Shown here: in pieces, positions 5,329 through 5,341 of the stretch
Layout: each line of letters opens with the position of its first letter
How positions within the stretch are numbered: position 1 is the first letter of the stretch
Program-made: the position numbers and the translations under genes
Notes under the pieces: generated by a model
The model's input: the letters and a program-made list of their open reading frames with translations, nothing else
Told to the model about the DNA's origin: nothing
Databases searched by the model: none
Assembly: GCA_003164655.1 (NCBI GenBank)
Contig: PLTW01000166.1
Location: 1 to 5,341 of the forward strand
Direction: 5' to 3'
Origin: Actinomycetota bacterium
GTDB taxonomy: Bacteria; Actinomycetota; Thermoleophilia; UBA2241
Length of the DNA: 5,341 bases

Positions 5329-5341
5329 CGACGCGACGCCG

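Overview
The window reads as a chromosomal segment from a high-GC Gram-positive bacterium, probably an actinomycetote. The GC-rich third codon positions, a PASTA/PknB-type serine/threonine kinase, GGAGG-type ribosome binding sites and a DUF4446 gene fused by overlap to pheA all fit. The class Thermoleophilia (Solirubrobacterales or Gaiellales) is my best guess, but this is inference from general character and not from a marker gene.

Layout. Bases 1-415 (minus strand) hold the N-terminal part of a Ser/Thr protein kinase that runs off the left edge. A short, relatively AT-rich divergent region (416-477) separates it from a complete class II tRNA-Leu(CAG) at 478-564 on the plus strand. Everything after that is on the plus strand and tightly packed: a single-pass membrane protein with a CARDB/Ig-like extracytoplasmic domain (588-1688), a DUF4446 membrane-anchored protein (1695-2342), prephenate dehydratase PheA (2339-3184), a polytopic membrane protein of unknown function (3202-4248), a GNAT-fold acetyltransferase-like protein (4288-4749) and a stand-alone GyrI-like small-molecule-binding protein (4804-5328). 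No intergenic gap on the plus strand exceeds 62 bases, there is no clear intrinsic terminator, and no stretch over 300 bases lacks a gene.

How the genes fit together. The first three protein genes after the tRNA are separated by 6 bases and by a 4-base ATGA overlap, so they are very likely one transcript with translational coupling; the membrane protein after pheA follows after 17 bases and probably belongs too. PheA makes phenylpyruvate from prephenate for phenylalanine synthesis. The other products have no evident link to that pathway. The last two genes each have their own strong ribosome binding site after gaps of 39 and 54 bases and may be read-through or separately started.

I found no mobile element, CRISPR array, phage gene or defence system. 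The window looks like ordinary core chromosome carrying several poorly characterised conserved membrane proteins; those, and the compact divergent promoter region, are the points most worth a second look.
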